This document shows, piece by piece, positions 19,390-31,139 of a stretch of DNA of 54,585 nucleotides. Made by a program: the position numbers and the translations under genes. The number at the start of each line of letters is the position of its first letter. The stretch's first letter is position 1. Origin of the DNA: Nemertoderma westbladi (Eukaryota > Xenacoelomorpha > Nemertodermatida > Nemertodermatidae); the NCBI GenBank assembly GCA_032718475.1, contig JAUCBJ010000939.1, positions 1-54,585 on the forward strand, in the 5' to 3' direction. The notes below the pieces were generated by a model. The model did not search any database. It saw only the letters and a list, made by a program, of their open reading frames with translations, and was not told the origin of the DNA.

Positions 19390-22300
19390 AGTAGGCCTGC
19401 CATACAACAACTAGGTCTCAATATCAGTTGGACTACTGCTCAAATAACGGTAATAAAGTAAGTTAAAGTAACCAAGTAACCCCTAAAATTTCAGAAATTC
19501 AATTATTCTAAAATAATTGACATACCGGTATTTACAATAGGCTTATTATATTTATTTCTATAAATTTTAGGCTGAAATTATACCGGTATTCTGTAATTGA
19601 TTCTAGTCTGTAATTATACTTATATATATATATTATAAGTGTAAGCTGCATACCGGTATTCTGTGACAAACCTAGTCTGTAATAATACTTATATATACTA
19701 TAAGCATACCAGTATTCTAATATATTGTATATATATCACGTTACATAGAGTAACGATATCGGTAATTAATTACTAGGCTAACAGTGATACTGAATTACTA
19801 AACTTGCTTTAACTGTAATATAGCAGTAGGCATTCAACTGTACAATCAAACATATCTGACACAAAACGGGCACTGTCAGATAGTCTTTTGAAAGGTGTTA
19901 GAATGAGTCTTCGACTTGGACAGTGTCTTGAAAGGATAGAAGACAGAAAAGCAGCAGCAGCGGCAGCTGCAGAAGCAGAAAGAAAAGTAGCAGCGGCAGA
20001 AGCGGAAAGAAAAGCGGCAGAGGCAGTGGCAGAAGCAGACTTGAGGAGACAAACCAGAAGACAGTTATTTGCCTCCTCCGATGAAGGTGATATAAGAGAT
20101 CCCGAAAGTAGAGGTAATAAATCTCGTTCAAGCAGGCGTAGAAGAATGCCACACTGTCCGAAGTTACCTAATTTGCCTCCTGCGGTGAGACTAGCTAGCA
20201 CAGACTTAGGTAGTACAGAACCCACAGACCAAATTATTACAGTAGAAAGACTCCCTACTATAGTAGATGAGCCTGAAATAATTAGGCCTGTTCTCAAAGC
20301 CACCCCTGCGGTGATAGAGACACCTGTACTCCCAGAACCTACCTCTAAACTCCCTTTGCACAGCACGAAACTACCTGTGCCCAGTAGGACTGTTCCCGAG
20401 TCCGAACCCATCCTGGACGCCGAGCGAGATATTAAGAATTTATTGCCCGTCGTCTCTCGCTTGCCCGCTACTACGTTGGTGACTCCCGCTTCGGCGGTCG
20501 AGTGGGTAGCTGAGGGACGACGGGAGATGGGTCTCCTGCTCGGGCAGCTGAGGGAACATTGTAAATGTTCCTCCCAGCAGGTCCGGGAGTTGGAAGGGAC
20601 TGTTCAGCAGTTAAAGGGAGCAGTAAGAGAGGGTAGGTTAGCGTTGCAAGAAGTGCAGCAAAGTATCGCGTTAGAACGCGATAAGTTAGTAAATTTACAA
20701 CAGGGTATACCACCACCCTCTGTAACAATGTGTCAACCTGTTAGGTCTGAAGTATTTCATGCGCAAGGTGTGGAGCCTACACGCATCTATACTGTTAGTG
20801 TTAGTGAAGTAGAAACTCCTATAGTAAACCCTATTAAGGGTAATTATAAACCTGTTGACAGTGATATTCCCTATAGACTTGATAATAATCCGAGAAATTT
20901 ATATACCGATAACTCGATATTAAATAATACGATGGCCCAAGAAAGTTTTACGCGTCAAATGGCTAGAACCGAAGCCCGTCAAGCGGTAAAGATGGGAGAG
21001 ATCATCAAGTTCAATGGAGATGAGATGAAATGGTTACCTTTTAATGAATATTACAAAGATAACATACAGAACTCCGTGTTATCTAACGGAGAAAAACTGA
21101 GATTCCTCATCGAGTGCTTGGAGGGATCTCCCAAGTTAATGGCGTTAAAGTTTATTGGACATCCAGATGGATTAAGACAAGTTTGGGATACAATAAACAT
21201 CAGGTATGGTAATAGGACTAACATAGCTAGGTATTTGTATGCAAAATTAATGGCGCCCCGAAAGTTTCTTAGCAGCGGGATTATAGAGTTTTCCGACGAA
21301 ATTCAGGAGATCTGTAGACAGCTAGATTGGTTAGGTAAGTCTCATGAATACCAGAATTCTATGGTTGTAGGAGCCTTAGCATCAACTCTGCCAAAGGGTG
21401 GAGTAGGTACACGCTGGGACAAGACAGTGTTATATATGATGGAACAACAACAACGAGACCCTACCATGGCTGATCTCATGTCATTCTTGGATTTCGAAGT
21501 GAAATTACAGCTCATAAAGCAGTCCAGAGAGAAGACACCGGAAAACAAGGTAAGTGAGAAACCCGTCTCTAGGAGAAAGGTAATACCAGTGTGTTATACA
21601 GACGACAGCGAAAGCCAGACTTCTCAAGGAGAGGATAGCGGGAAAGACACTGAAAGATCTTATTATGTCAATAAAACGCCTAAAGAACAGGTAAGTAAAT
21701 TCAAGTCTCGAACCAATGACAGGAGAGAACAGGTAAGAAAAACTCCTCCTACGTCTCCCAAGAGAATTCAGGTGAGAAAGCCCGAGGAAAGAACGAGCGT
21801 GCACCACACAGCACATGTTAAAGTAAGTAACATCAAGCCCAAATGTGTGTTGTGCGACGGGCCCCACCGTTTGAATATGTGTGATAAATTCCTAAAGAAA
21901 TCATTAAAGGATAGACGTGAAGTCATGTGGGATAAGCGGTTGTGTTATAATTGCCTCAGACGAGGACACCAACGGCGAACCTGTTACTCCGACGCAAGGT
22001 GTGCGAAGTGCGGCGCGAAACATCATATTTTGTTGCACACCGAATTCGAAAGAAACAGCCCGAGTCAGGTAAGTGAGTCCAAACTACATGTCCAATTCAG
22101 TGATGTGAACGACACTGACCAAAGTTCTGAGATGGAAGGATTCTATACGGACGAATTCTCCGACCAAATTTCTGAAATGGAAGGATTCTATACGGACGAA
22201 TTCTCAGACGAAAACGAATCCTGTTACTTAATAAATACCGCAGTGTATCGAGCACTTACGTATGAGAAGGAAACCGACAGTGAGCTCCCCCTAACTACTT

Positions 22301-23444
22301 CTGACAGACAACCATCTTGGAAAGCGCCACCTTCCAATGTAGGAATCCGAGAATTTCCTGTAGTCCAGGTAAGGGTCCACGGACCTAAAAGGAGTTATGT
22401 AGTGAACGCCCTCCTTGACTCCGGTAGTACAGGAACATTCATCGACAAAGAACTAGCCGAATACATCTTTGCTGGACAACCCAAGTTCCGAACTAAGCTA
22501 AACATGTCAGGAATTATGCAGGTTTGGAAATCTACCGTAATAGCGGATTATTATGTAGGCGCGTTGTCCACCCCCCAGGATGAACTAGGAGAACACAGCA
22601 TAAGGTCAGTAAAAATGGTAGCGATAAAGAACTTCGCGACCAGCCAAGTGGAACCTTATAACTGGGATGAGGACGATTTCACCCAGCAGCTTGAAATACC
22701 TAGATTCAACACCGATTACCCTGGAGTCCAAATACTCATCGGTCAAAATGCGCATGAAGCGCTCGAGACATTGGAGAAACGGCCTGCTCAACCGCAACCA
22801 CTACAAGTCTATGCGGGAAGAACTAGAGTAGGTTGGTACTTTACTGGCCCTTCTTGTAGAACTCTTATAGAAAGATTACCAAAAGAACAGGTATATCAAT
22901 TAAGTGAACGGGAAGTGGAGAGCAGTGAAGTTGACGACCCAACTGAGGGAACACCATACTCCTCAGATAATGACGACATCAACTCCAATGTAGATCAATG
23001 GAGACATTGTCCCAAGACGATCAATCTAGCCGACATCGCCTCCAGAGGAGCAACTCCTCAAGAACTGACAGATACTCCAGACTGGTTAGGTGAACCCGAC
23101 TTCCTAAGTAAAGAAGATGAATGGCCTCCCCATCTTAACCCGGCGAAGATTAGACAGGCCAAGGGAGCGGAGAAAGTAACACAACCACTCAATCGCCCAG
23201 CTGGTCGTTTATGTTTACTGGAAAGAGACCGAAAACTGTCCGGAAACTATGGAAGGCAAGATACTCTTCCCACGACCACCTCCCTAATCCAACAAATATC
23301 TAGGGACTCCATAACGTAATAACATATGGAGTGGGTGTGTGACTACATTATTTTATATTTATTTTATTATTTTATATTATGTATGTATTATTATGTAATT
23401 TTATTATAATCGTTTTCTTTAATTTTATTTAGTAGAATGTTATT
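19390..23444 (+). mobile_element. BEL/Pao-derived element, copy B (RT- and integrase-deleted)
   Basis: Near-identical to copy A along its whole length, but not interrupted by the PLE array. Its 3' sequence therefore shows what copy A lost at 4,056. It forms the outer section of the left arm of the large palindrome. Confidence 0.8.
19903..23319 (+). CDS. BEL/Pao Gag-aspartic protease polyprotein, RT/integrase deleted (copy B)
   Basis: Same frame and length as copy A, with two amino-acid changes (Val to Ile in the GEI-KFNG segment; Ser to Arg before PAGRLCLLE). It carries the DUF1759-like Gag, the Cys/His cluster, the DSGST protease, and the direct fusion of protease to the RNase H tail. An acidic 15-residue block (SEMEGFYTDEFS) after the Cys/His cluster occurs twice here and in copy A, but once in copy C. 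The frame has no stop, which is notable for an element without RT. Confidence 0.8.
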   Translation: MSLRLGQCLERIEDRKAAAAAAAEAERKVAAAEAERKAAEAVAEADLRRQTRRQLFASSDEGDIRDPESRGNKSRSSRRRRMPHCPKLPNLPPAVRLASTDLGSTEPTDQIITVERLPTIVDEPEIIRPVLKATPAVIETPVLPEPTSKLPLHSTKLPVPSRTVPESEPILDAERDIKNLLPVVSRLPATTLVTPASAVEWVAEGRREMGLLLGQLREHCKCSSQQVRELEGTVQQLKGAVREGRLALQEVQQSIALERDKLVNLQQGIPPPSVTMCQPVRSEVFHAQGVEPTRIYTVSVSEVETPIVNPIKGNYKPVDSDIPYRLDNNPRNLYTDNSILNNTMAQESFTRQMARTEARQAVKMGEIIKFNGDEMKWLPFNEYYKDNIQNSVLSNGEKLRFLIECLEGSPKLMALKFIGHPDGLRQVWDTINIRYGNRTNIARYLYAKLMAPRKFLSSGIIEFSDEIQEICRQLDWLGKSHEYQNSMVVGALASTLPKGGVGTRWDKTVLYMMEQQQRDPTMADLMSFLDFEVKLQLIKQSREKTPENKVSEKPVSRRKVIPVCYTDDSESQTSQGEDSGKDTERSYYVNKTPKEQVSKFKSRTNDRREQVRKTPPTSPKRIQVRKPEERTSVHHTAHVKVSNIKPKCVLCDGPHRLNMCDKFLKKSLKDRREVMWDKRLCYNCLRRGHQRRTCYSDARCAKCGAKHHILLHTEFERNSPSQVSESKLHVQFSDVNDTDQSSEMEGFYTDEFSDQISEMEGFYTDEFSDENESCYLINTAVYRALTYEKETDSELPLTTSDRQPSWKAPPSNVGIREFPVVQVRVHGPKRSYVVNALLDSGSTGTFIDKELAEYIFAGQPKFRTKLNMSGIMQVWKSTVIADYYVGALSTPQDELGEHSIRSVKMVAIKNFATSQVEPYNWDEDDFTQQLEIPRFNTDYPGVQILIGQNAHEALETLEKRPAQPQPLQVYAGRTRVGWYFTGPSCRTLIERLPKEQVYQLSEREVESSEVDDPTEGTPYSSDNDDINSNVDQWRHCPKTINLADIASRGATPQELTDTPDWLGEPDFLSKEDEWPPHLNPAKIRQAKGAEKVTQPLNRPAGRLCLLERDRKLSGNYGRQDTLPTTTSLIQQISRDSIT

Positions 23445-24961
23445 TAGTGATTATTTAGTAGATTAGTGCAATATATTAGTGTTTATTACTTAATTACTTA
23501 TATATTATATTTAGTGCGACGGCGAGAAATAATTCTTTTTCTCTTTCCTTACTGTCCGTATCATATTATAAATACGTGACTACAGTAAGATGAAATATCC
23601 GTACTTATTAAAGTACAATAAAGCCACTACTATATTTAAGTATTATTGGTAGGCAGAGTATTAGGAATGCAAAGTTCAGATCCTCGTGTCTCGGCTAAAC
23701 CAAGCTCTGGGTAGACCTTGGAAACGACTTGCCTCTTCACACTGACATTGCTTCGTGCGATATTGCTCTCATACCGTATATTAAATAATACATATAGTAG
23801 CGTGATGTCCCTTTAACAGTAGCGTAAAACGCAAAATAAATCTGTTAAACCCTTTGACCATCTGCAATTCTAGTCGATTAAGATATCGCGGCACCCACCG
23901 ATATACTTGAAAGACAAAATTCTAGAATTAGTGGTTAACGTCCCCAGACAAGTTCTGGAATAAACTGGTGCCCATCCTAAATATTAATTATTAATATTTA
24001 CAAAATCTGTCAAATTTTAGATCCTTTAACATTCTAGTCGATTAAGATATCGTAGCACTTACCGATACTCTTAAAAAGACAAAATTCCTAGAATCAAGGA
24101 TCCCAGTCCCCAGACTTGTTCTGGAATAAAATTGTGTTTATTTAATATTAAATAATAAATTTACGGGAATAAATTTAAATTCATATATTTTAATGAATTT
24201 AATAAATTGTCATTTTTACACAATTTATAACATTCCCAAAATTCCATTAATTAATAGATCATGGGAGCGGAGATTCACCTCTTAAGTGTATTAGTGTGCG
24301 AGAATCTCCAATATAGAGTCAAAAGCCGATAAAATTCATAAAATCATGTATAAAGAGAAATATTGACCATTAAAGACTTACTATTAAATAGCATCCCAGA
24401 TCTGTATGCATGAGAATTACCCTAATTCTACCGCTAGCTTTCCATAATGTCACCATGGCAACAACCATGCTAGAATTAGAAGCGAGTTAACAGAACAATA
24501 AAAAGCTTGCTCATTGAATAGCATACGGAATAAATAGCACACCGCTAGTATCCAAGGATACATAATAAATAAAGTGACATTCTGGAAGGCACTTGACTAA
24601 CGGACAAATGACCCGAATGTGTGATAGAATGTGTACCATTTGTGACAGTTACGTGGAATTTGTGCGTTTGTAGGTGAATGTTACTACTAAGGTGTGTTTA
24701 CAGTAGCGAGTCGCAATTGTGAAAGTAACCCTAACTCTCCAGTAAGAACCTGAAGTATATCTAAGCCTTTGGGACGGACGGTGGAGTGGCTCGTGCTGGT
24801 TGTTGTAGTCGTTGTGCAGCTACGACGTTGGCGATAGGCACATCGGCGAAAGTACACCAGCGCTGAGGATCTCGCACTGTCCGGGGGCAGAGAGGGGTAG
24901 GCAGCGACGCCCGCTCGCCTAAATATACTCATTATAATATGGATAAACTTATATAGCAGAT
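23445..24961. repeat. Left palindrome arm: non-coding spacer with a 164-bp tandem duplication
   Basis: AT-rich spacer between copy B and the unknown gene; it pairs in inverted orientation with 29,530-31,130. It contains two tandem copies of a segment of about 164 bp starting at 23,867 and 24,031 (ATTCTAGTCGATTAAGATAT in both). The mirrored arm carries the same pair, so the duplication predates the palindrome. A GC-richer stretch at 24,760-24,930 encodes on the minus strand a frame of about 50 codons (RWCTFADVPIANVVAAQR) that is also open in the other arm. Confidence 0.75.
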
Positions 24962-26292
24962 ATGATTGAGTTGATAGATGATGATCTTGGTATCAGGGAG
25001 CGATATACTCTACCTTTACAAGCGTTTGTTGATAGCTTGATACGCGGCGATGCTGGTACAACGACTACGGAGGACGATGGTCGTTATATCTAACCGCCAA
25101 TCTCCCGGGAGCAACTTGCGCGTGGGTTGGACTGTAGAAAATTTACCGCTCGCTATACGCATCGTAATGGTATGTATATGGACTTCTTAACTACTGGTCA
25201 TCCTATCGACCTACACGATACGAACGATATAGACACCAAAAGGGTGTCTATAAAACATTATACATCATGACCGCATGGTAGAACTCAAACGGCTCTATTC
25301 CACTATGATGTATCTTACCGCCGATCGACCGCTACCTGTTGTACCGGATAGCTTCGAACAGATGGAGGAATATTGTAAAACTGGAGAACGATCACCTGCG
25401 TTTCCCCTACAAGACGTGCGTCTTTGGTATTATTGCAATGAATGCCCAAGACCCAACCAACAAACGAAAAGACATAAACATCCGCGGAGACGTTGCTTTA
25501 AACACGGTTTTACTCGCTATATTTACGAGAGTTTCGAGCGAAATTTGTTCGATGTATCACCTACGCTCGTTCGACTCAGATGATCCTTAAATAAACCTAT
25601 GATCAGAGTTTCGGAATACTCGACCAGACCTCCTCATTCCCTAGTGAGACCTCAGACTCTTGATCCTATTAGTATGACGGATCCTCCCGAGCTGTACTCA
25701 CTGCTCAAAGATCTAGTGTTACCTGAACAATTAGTCAGTGGCACCCCGGTTGTGGGCTTCCTAGATATTAGCCCATCATACCTAGCCGGATTGGGATGCG
25801 GACATTTAATATCGCCGTTTAACCCTTACCATCGTCCCGGCTTAACACGATATAACCTGTCACCAAAGTGGCGGAGAGCGTTGTACCAAATGAGTTAGAC
25901 GCTATTCTGCAAAGATCAGAAAAATAACTTATGCTTGTTCAGATAAACGTAAATTGCACTAGCAAGTCCAAGCGGTAAACAAAGTAACTATATCTCAGTT
26001 CGATCGGGAAATCCAGAATCTCTAAGAAGTTATCGAACTTGGACGATCCTATTCTCTGCGAGAGTTTTTGGATGAACGTATCCAGCTACGAGCGGAGGAA
26101 AATCAGCTCGAGGAGAAGCATATCGAAACGGCGGATACCCCGACCATAATCCTACACCTTATGATGCAATCATATTGCACGCTTCACCCAGGAGTTATGG
26201 CCCTCCTAGTAAAGTGGCTCCCCCCCAAAGAGAAAAGGACTCTTGCTAGCTTTAAAAAACTGCGTAAACGCCGTCCACGCAAGACAGACTAA
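24962..26292 (+). pseudogene. Decayed gene of unknown family, left palindrome copy
   Basis: Starts MIELIDDDLGIRERYTLPLQ and pairs with a better-preserved minus-strand copy at 28,171-29,529. A stop (TAA) follows about 43 codons in. Near 25,240 the sequence departs from the other copy. The frame is then open through a Cys/His segment (C-x2-C, H-x-H, C-x2-H, about 25,430-25,510) to a TGA at 25,581, continues in the same frame to about 25,898, and ends in a frame-shifted tail with a very basic C-terminus (KKLRKRRPRK). I recognise no family. A Gln/Glu-rich, probably coiled-coil segment precedes the basic tail. Confidence 0.6.
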
Positions 26293-26370
26293 CTGTTTAG
26301 AGTATTTTTATATTTTAGAAACTGTGATTTTTTATATTTTATAGAATTAAATCCCATTTTCTGGGAGCGG

Positions 26371-27561
26371 TGTAAAAGCTTTTGCGGGATATAACTGGCC
26401 CTTTTGCTTCGCAATCCAGTTTCCCTTAATGCGCTCAAATACTCTAAAGAAAAGCTCCCTAACTCAAAGGATGAAAGCTACCGGCTGATTGGCTGATTTG
26501 CCTAGCGACGGCCTCTTTGTTGGGTTCGATCAACCAACCAGAGCAAGGTCAACCAAGCAGAGCAATTCAGCCTTATGTTGGCTAAATCAATGTAATTGGC
26601 TGCAAAGGCTAGGGTGGTTTGGCATTTTGGACGATTTGGAACCTGTGGAATATGGAACTCTGCCAATGAGAGCTTTTCCTTTCTGTGTTGAAATCTACCT
26701 GCAGCAGCTCACAGGGTTCAGTGTGTTGGTTTTTCCAGAGCCTAGAAACATCGGCCGTGGAATATTTCTGAATTATTCCAACATTAGAACGTCTTTAATT
26801 ATAAGAACACATAACTGTTACCGCAGTGGCACGGTACTGGTATTATTTAACCGTACAGCCTACGGTACGGTATATTGCACATTATTTACTGCTATTTGCT
26901 GTTTGTTATTAAATGTATCATTCGTTTGCATATTGTTATTTGGAGAATAACTATAAACGATCAGAAACCCCGATCTTGTTGATACACTAAGGTTAGAGAG
27001 ACCGGCTACATATAGCAATTGCGGCTTATATTATCGTGGTTTGTAGTGAATTGAATGCTATTTTATAGGCCCTACAAATGCCGGTTGCTATTCTCTTTAT
27101 ATATGATTAAAATCAGTGACTATCGGCAATTCAGTGTGCAGCGGTGTGCAATAGTCTGTATGTGCTTGTCCGCGTAACAAAGCATCTCCTAAAGAATGCG
27201 CCTTATGTGTAACTTATAATCCATTCGTTGTGTTTAGTGTAAGCCATAGCTCTGTTTATATAGATAGAGCGCCACGTCCTAAAGGAACTGCTAATATTTC
27301 CCGAAAGTGAATAATATTTGTCAGAGATTATATATTAACGATCAATCGAATAGTACGGTAGGCCTGCACCGCAATCAAATTAAAGCATCCGAATCCAGTC
27401 TCCCGGGTATATCCAGCGGGTGAATGGTCGCGCATAGACTGGCTTCGGCTAATGTTGGATTTATTTGTCTCAAATACTTGTCATAGGCTAAAGTCAATTT
27501 ATAACCTAGAAGACATATAGATTTGGCGGGTTAAACTGCCAAAGGTCTTAAAAGCGCGAAC
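26371..27561. mobile_element. Partial foldback element at the palindrome centre
   Basis: Equal in length (1,191 bp, no indels) to 16,523-17,713, with about seven substitutions seen. It contains the interior and the right inverted arm of the foldback element but not the left arm. It begins exactly where the left palindrome arm ends, at the shared word TGTAAAAGCTTTTGCGG. The right arm part (about 26,950-27,561) is the unpaired centre of the palindrome. Confidence 0.8.
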
Positions 27562-28090
27562 AATAACCGACAGTCAATAGCGGTAAAAATGCGGTGTTTG
27601 TAGTGTGACAATATGTTTTGGTTTGATATGTGATTAGATAACAGTTATACGTTTCTATGACCAAAGCCTACTAATGTTTGGCTAAAGTCTGAAACTTCCA
27701 CAGAAGTACAGAAGAATCCTAAGCCGGTGTTCTGGGCTTAGAAAGATACACACACTGACTGAATTGCGTGAGCCTCTGCATACAATGTCCAACACAGAGT
27801 GAAAACCGCTCTGATTGGTCGACCGAACAAAGAACGAACAAAGAACAAAGAAAAAGTTACACGTGGACACAGCTGATAGATGTCGTCATCTGAGTTCCGA
27901 TGTTTAGAGTATTTGGCTTATTGCGACATGAAATCGCTAGTTATGTCCGCTAAAGTACACATACAGAAGAAATGGCTTTTTATGTCCACTAAAACACCGG
28001 TACAGTAAGGAAACGGCTTTTTATGTCCGTTAAAACAACTACAGAGTACTTTGCGGGGAAAATAACTAGCTAATTCCGCAAAAGCCTTTA
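27562..28090 (-). repeat. Diverged foldback-interior copy with a cluster of 40-50-bp motifs
   Basis: On the minus strand this region resembles the interior of the foldback element. Both have a CCAAT-type word in similar context (GACCAATCAGAGCGG here), then a stretch around CTCTGTGTTGG. At 27,931-28,084 four related motifs occur, spaced 40-49 bp (starts about 27,931, 27,971, 28,011 and 28,060). On the minus strand they approximate AGCGGACATAACTAGC; two have AAAAAGCC in place of ACTAGC. The word CTTTTGCGGGATATAACTGG in the foldback interior is a further member. Confidence 0.55.
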
Positions 28091-28170
28091 CACCGCTCCC
28101 AGAAAATGGGATTTGAGTCTATAAAATATACAAAATCACAGTTTCTAAAATATAAAAATACTCTAAACAG

Positions 28171-29529
28171 TTAGTCTTTCTTGCGCGGACGGCGTTTACG
28201 CAGTTTTTTGAGGCTAGCAAGAGTCCTTTTCTCTTTGGGGCGAGCCACTTTACTAGGAGGGCTATAACTCCTGGGTAAAGGGTGCAATACAATTGCATCG
28301 GAAGGTTTAGGGTTACTGTCGATGTCTCGTCCATTTCGATATGCTTCTCCTCGAGCTGATTTTCCTCCGCTTATCGTTGGATGCGTTCGTCCAAAACTCT
28401 TGCAGAGAATAGGGTCGTCCAAGTTCGATATCTTCTTAGAGATTCTGAATTTCCTGATCGAACTGAGATAAAGCTAATTCGTTTACCGCTTGGACTTGCT
28501 GCTGCAATTTACGTTTCTCTAAACAATTGTAGGTTCCTTTTCCGATCTTTTGACGAATAGTGTCCAACACGTTTCGTACAACTCTCTCCTCCGCCTCGGT
28601 GACAGGTTGTATCGGGTTAAACAGGGACGATGATACGGTTGAATGGCGATATTAGATGTCCGCGTCCCAATCCGGCTAGGTAAGATGGGCGAATATTTAG
28701 GGAGCCCACAACCGGAGTGCCACCGACTAACTGTTCGGGTAACACTAGATCTTTGAACAGTGAGTACAGTTCGGGAGGATCCGTGATACTATTAGGATCA
28801 AGAGTCTGAGGTCTAACTAGGGAATGAGGAGGTCTGACCGAGTATTCCGGAACTCTGATCATAGGTTTATTTAAGGATCGTTTGAATCGAGCGAGCGTAG
28901 GTGATACATCGAACAAGTTTCGCTCGAAACTCCCGTAAATATAGCGAGTAAAACCGTGTTTAAAGCAACGTCTCCGCGGATGTTTATGTCTTTCCGTTTG
29001 TTGGTTGGGTCTTGGGCATTCATCGCAATAATACCAAAGACGCACGTCTTGTAGGGGAAACGCGGGTGATATTTATTCGGTTTTACAACGTTTCTCTCAA
29101 GAATTCCAAATATACGTTGGAGTTACTGCGTTTATCCGGTTCTTTAACGTCTTCTCTTTCGAGTCGATTTCGAATAGAATTTTCGCATTCTATTTTCAGT
29201 TTATCGTTCCGACTCCGCTGGGTAGGATATTTAAATAGTACCATTTCCCTTTCGGTGTCGACATCGTCCGTATCGTGTAAATCGATAGGATGACCAGTAG
29301 TTAAGAAGTCCATATGCGTACCATTACGATGCGTATAGCGAGCAGTGAATTTTCGATAGTCCAATTCACGCGTAAGTTGCTCCTGGGACATCGGCGGTTC
29401 GATATAACGACCATCGTCCTCCGTAGTAGTTGGACTAGCGTCGCTGCGTATCAAGCTATCAATAAACGCTTGCAACGGTAGAGTATATTTCTCCCTGATA
29501 CCAAGATCATCTTCTATCAACTCAGTCAT
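28171..29529 (-). pseudogene. Decayed gene of unknown family, right palindrome copy (better preserved)
   Basis: Starts at ATG 29,529 (MTELIEDDLGIREKYTLPLQ) and is open for 148 codons to a TAA at 29,083. The same sense continues in the following segment (29,045-28,617) with WYYCDECPRP, a C-x2-C ... H-x-H ... C-x2-H cluster, and a hydrophobic part (ELYSLFKDLVLPEQL). After another shift comes a Gln/Glu-rich, probably coiled-coil segment (EKRKLQQQVQAVNE), then a basic tail (RPKEKRTLASLKKLRKRR). I estimate an ancestral protein of about 430-450 residues. I do not recognise the family; the basic tail and possible zinc-binding cluster suggest nucleic-acid contact, which is inference only. Confidence 0.6.
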
Positions 29530-31139
29530 AGCTGCTATATGAGTTTATCAATATTATAATTAGTTATAATTAGGCTAGCGGGCGTCGCTGCCTACCCCTC
29601 TCGGCCCCCGGACAGCGCAAGATCCTCAGCGCTGGTGTACTTTCGCCGATGTGCCTATCGCCAACGTAGTAGCTGCACAACGACCACAACAACCAGCGCG
29701 AGTCACTCCACCGTCCGTCCCAAAGGCTTAGATTTACTTCAGGTTCTTACTGGAGAGTTAGGGCTACTTTCACAATTGCGACTCGCTACTGTAAACACAC
29801 TTTAGTAGTAACATTCACCTATAAACACACAAATTCCACACAACTGTCACAAACCGCACACATTCGGGCCATTTGTCCGTTAGTCAAGTGCCTTCCAGAA
29901 TGCCACGTTATTATTGGGTATCCTGGGATACTAGCAGTATGCTATTTATTCCTTATGCTATTCAATGGGGCAAGCCTTTATTGTTCTTTTAACTCACTTC
30001 TAATTCTAGCGTGGTTGTTGCCATGGTGACATTATGGAAAGCTAGCAGTAGAATTAGGGTAATTCTCATGCATACAGATCTGGGATGCTATTTAATAGTA
30101 ATTCTTTAATTGTCAATATTCCTCTTTATACATGATTTTATGAATTTTATCGGCTATTGACTATATATTGGAGATTCTCGCACACTAATATACTTAATAG
30201 GGTGAATCTCCGCTCCCATGATCTATTAATTTATGGAATTTTGGGAATGTTATAAATTGTATAAAAATGACAATTTATCAAATTCATTAAAAGATGAATT
30301 TAAATTTATTCCCGTAAATTTTATTATTTAACATTAAATAGACACAATTTTATTCCAGAGCATGTCTGGGGACTGGGATCCTTGATTCTAGGAAATTTGT
30401 CTTTTTAAGAGTATCGGTAAGTGCTACGATATCTTAATTGACTAGAATTTTAAAGGATCTGAATTTGACAGACTTTATAAATATTAATAATTAATATTTA
30501 AGATGGGCACCGGTTTATTCCAGAACTTGTCTGGGGACGTTAACCACTGATTCTAGAATTTTGTCTTTCAAGTATATCGGTGGGTGCCGCGATATCTTAA
30601 TCGACTAGAATTACAGATGGTCAAAGGGTTTAACAGATTTATTTGCGTTGTACGCTACTGTTAAAGGGACATCACGCTACTATATGTATTATTTAATATA
30701 TGGTATGAGAGCAATATCGCAAGAAGCAATGTCAGTGAGAAGAGGCAAGTCGTTTCCAAGGTCTACCCAGAGCTTGGTTTAGCCGAGACACGAGGATCTG
30801 AATTTTGCATTCCTAATACTCTACTTTACCAATAATACTTGAATATAGTAGGAGCTTTATTGTACTTTAATAAGTACGGATATTTCATCTTACTGTAGTT
30901 ACGTATTTGTAATGTAATACGGACAGTTAGGAAAGAGAAAAATAATTATTTCTCGCCGTCGCACTAAATATATAATATATAAGTAATTAAGTAATAAACG
31001 CGAATATATATTGCACTAATCTACTAGATAATCGCTAAAATAACATTCTACTAAATAAAATTAAAGAAAACGATTATAATAAAATTACATAATAATACAT
31101 ACATAAATATAAAATAATAAAAACAAATATAAAATAATA
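29530..31139. repeat. Right palindrome arm: spacer inverted relative to 23,445-24,961
   Basis: Inverted counterpart of the left spacer, with the same tandem duplication (about 30,330-30,620) and the same GC-richer stretch (29,580-29,800). Differences are clearly more frequent than between BEL copies A and B, so the arms have not been kept identical by recent gene conversion. Confidence 0.75.

Noticed and set aside
17714-24960. LTR pair bounding BEL copy B
   Set aside because: I compared the upstream (17,714-19,389) and downstream (23,445-24,960) flanks by eye and found no matching long direct repeat.
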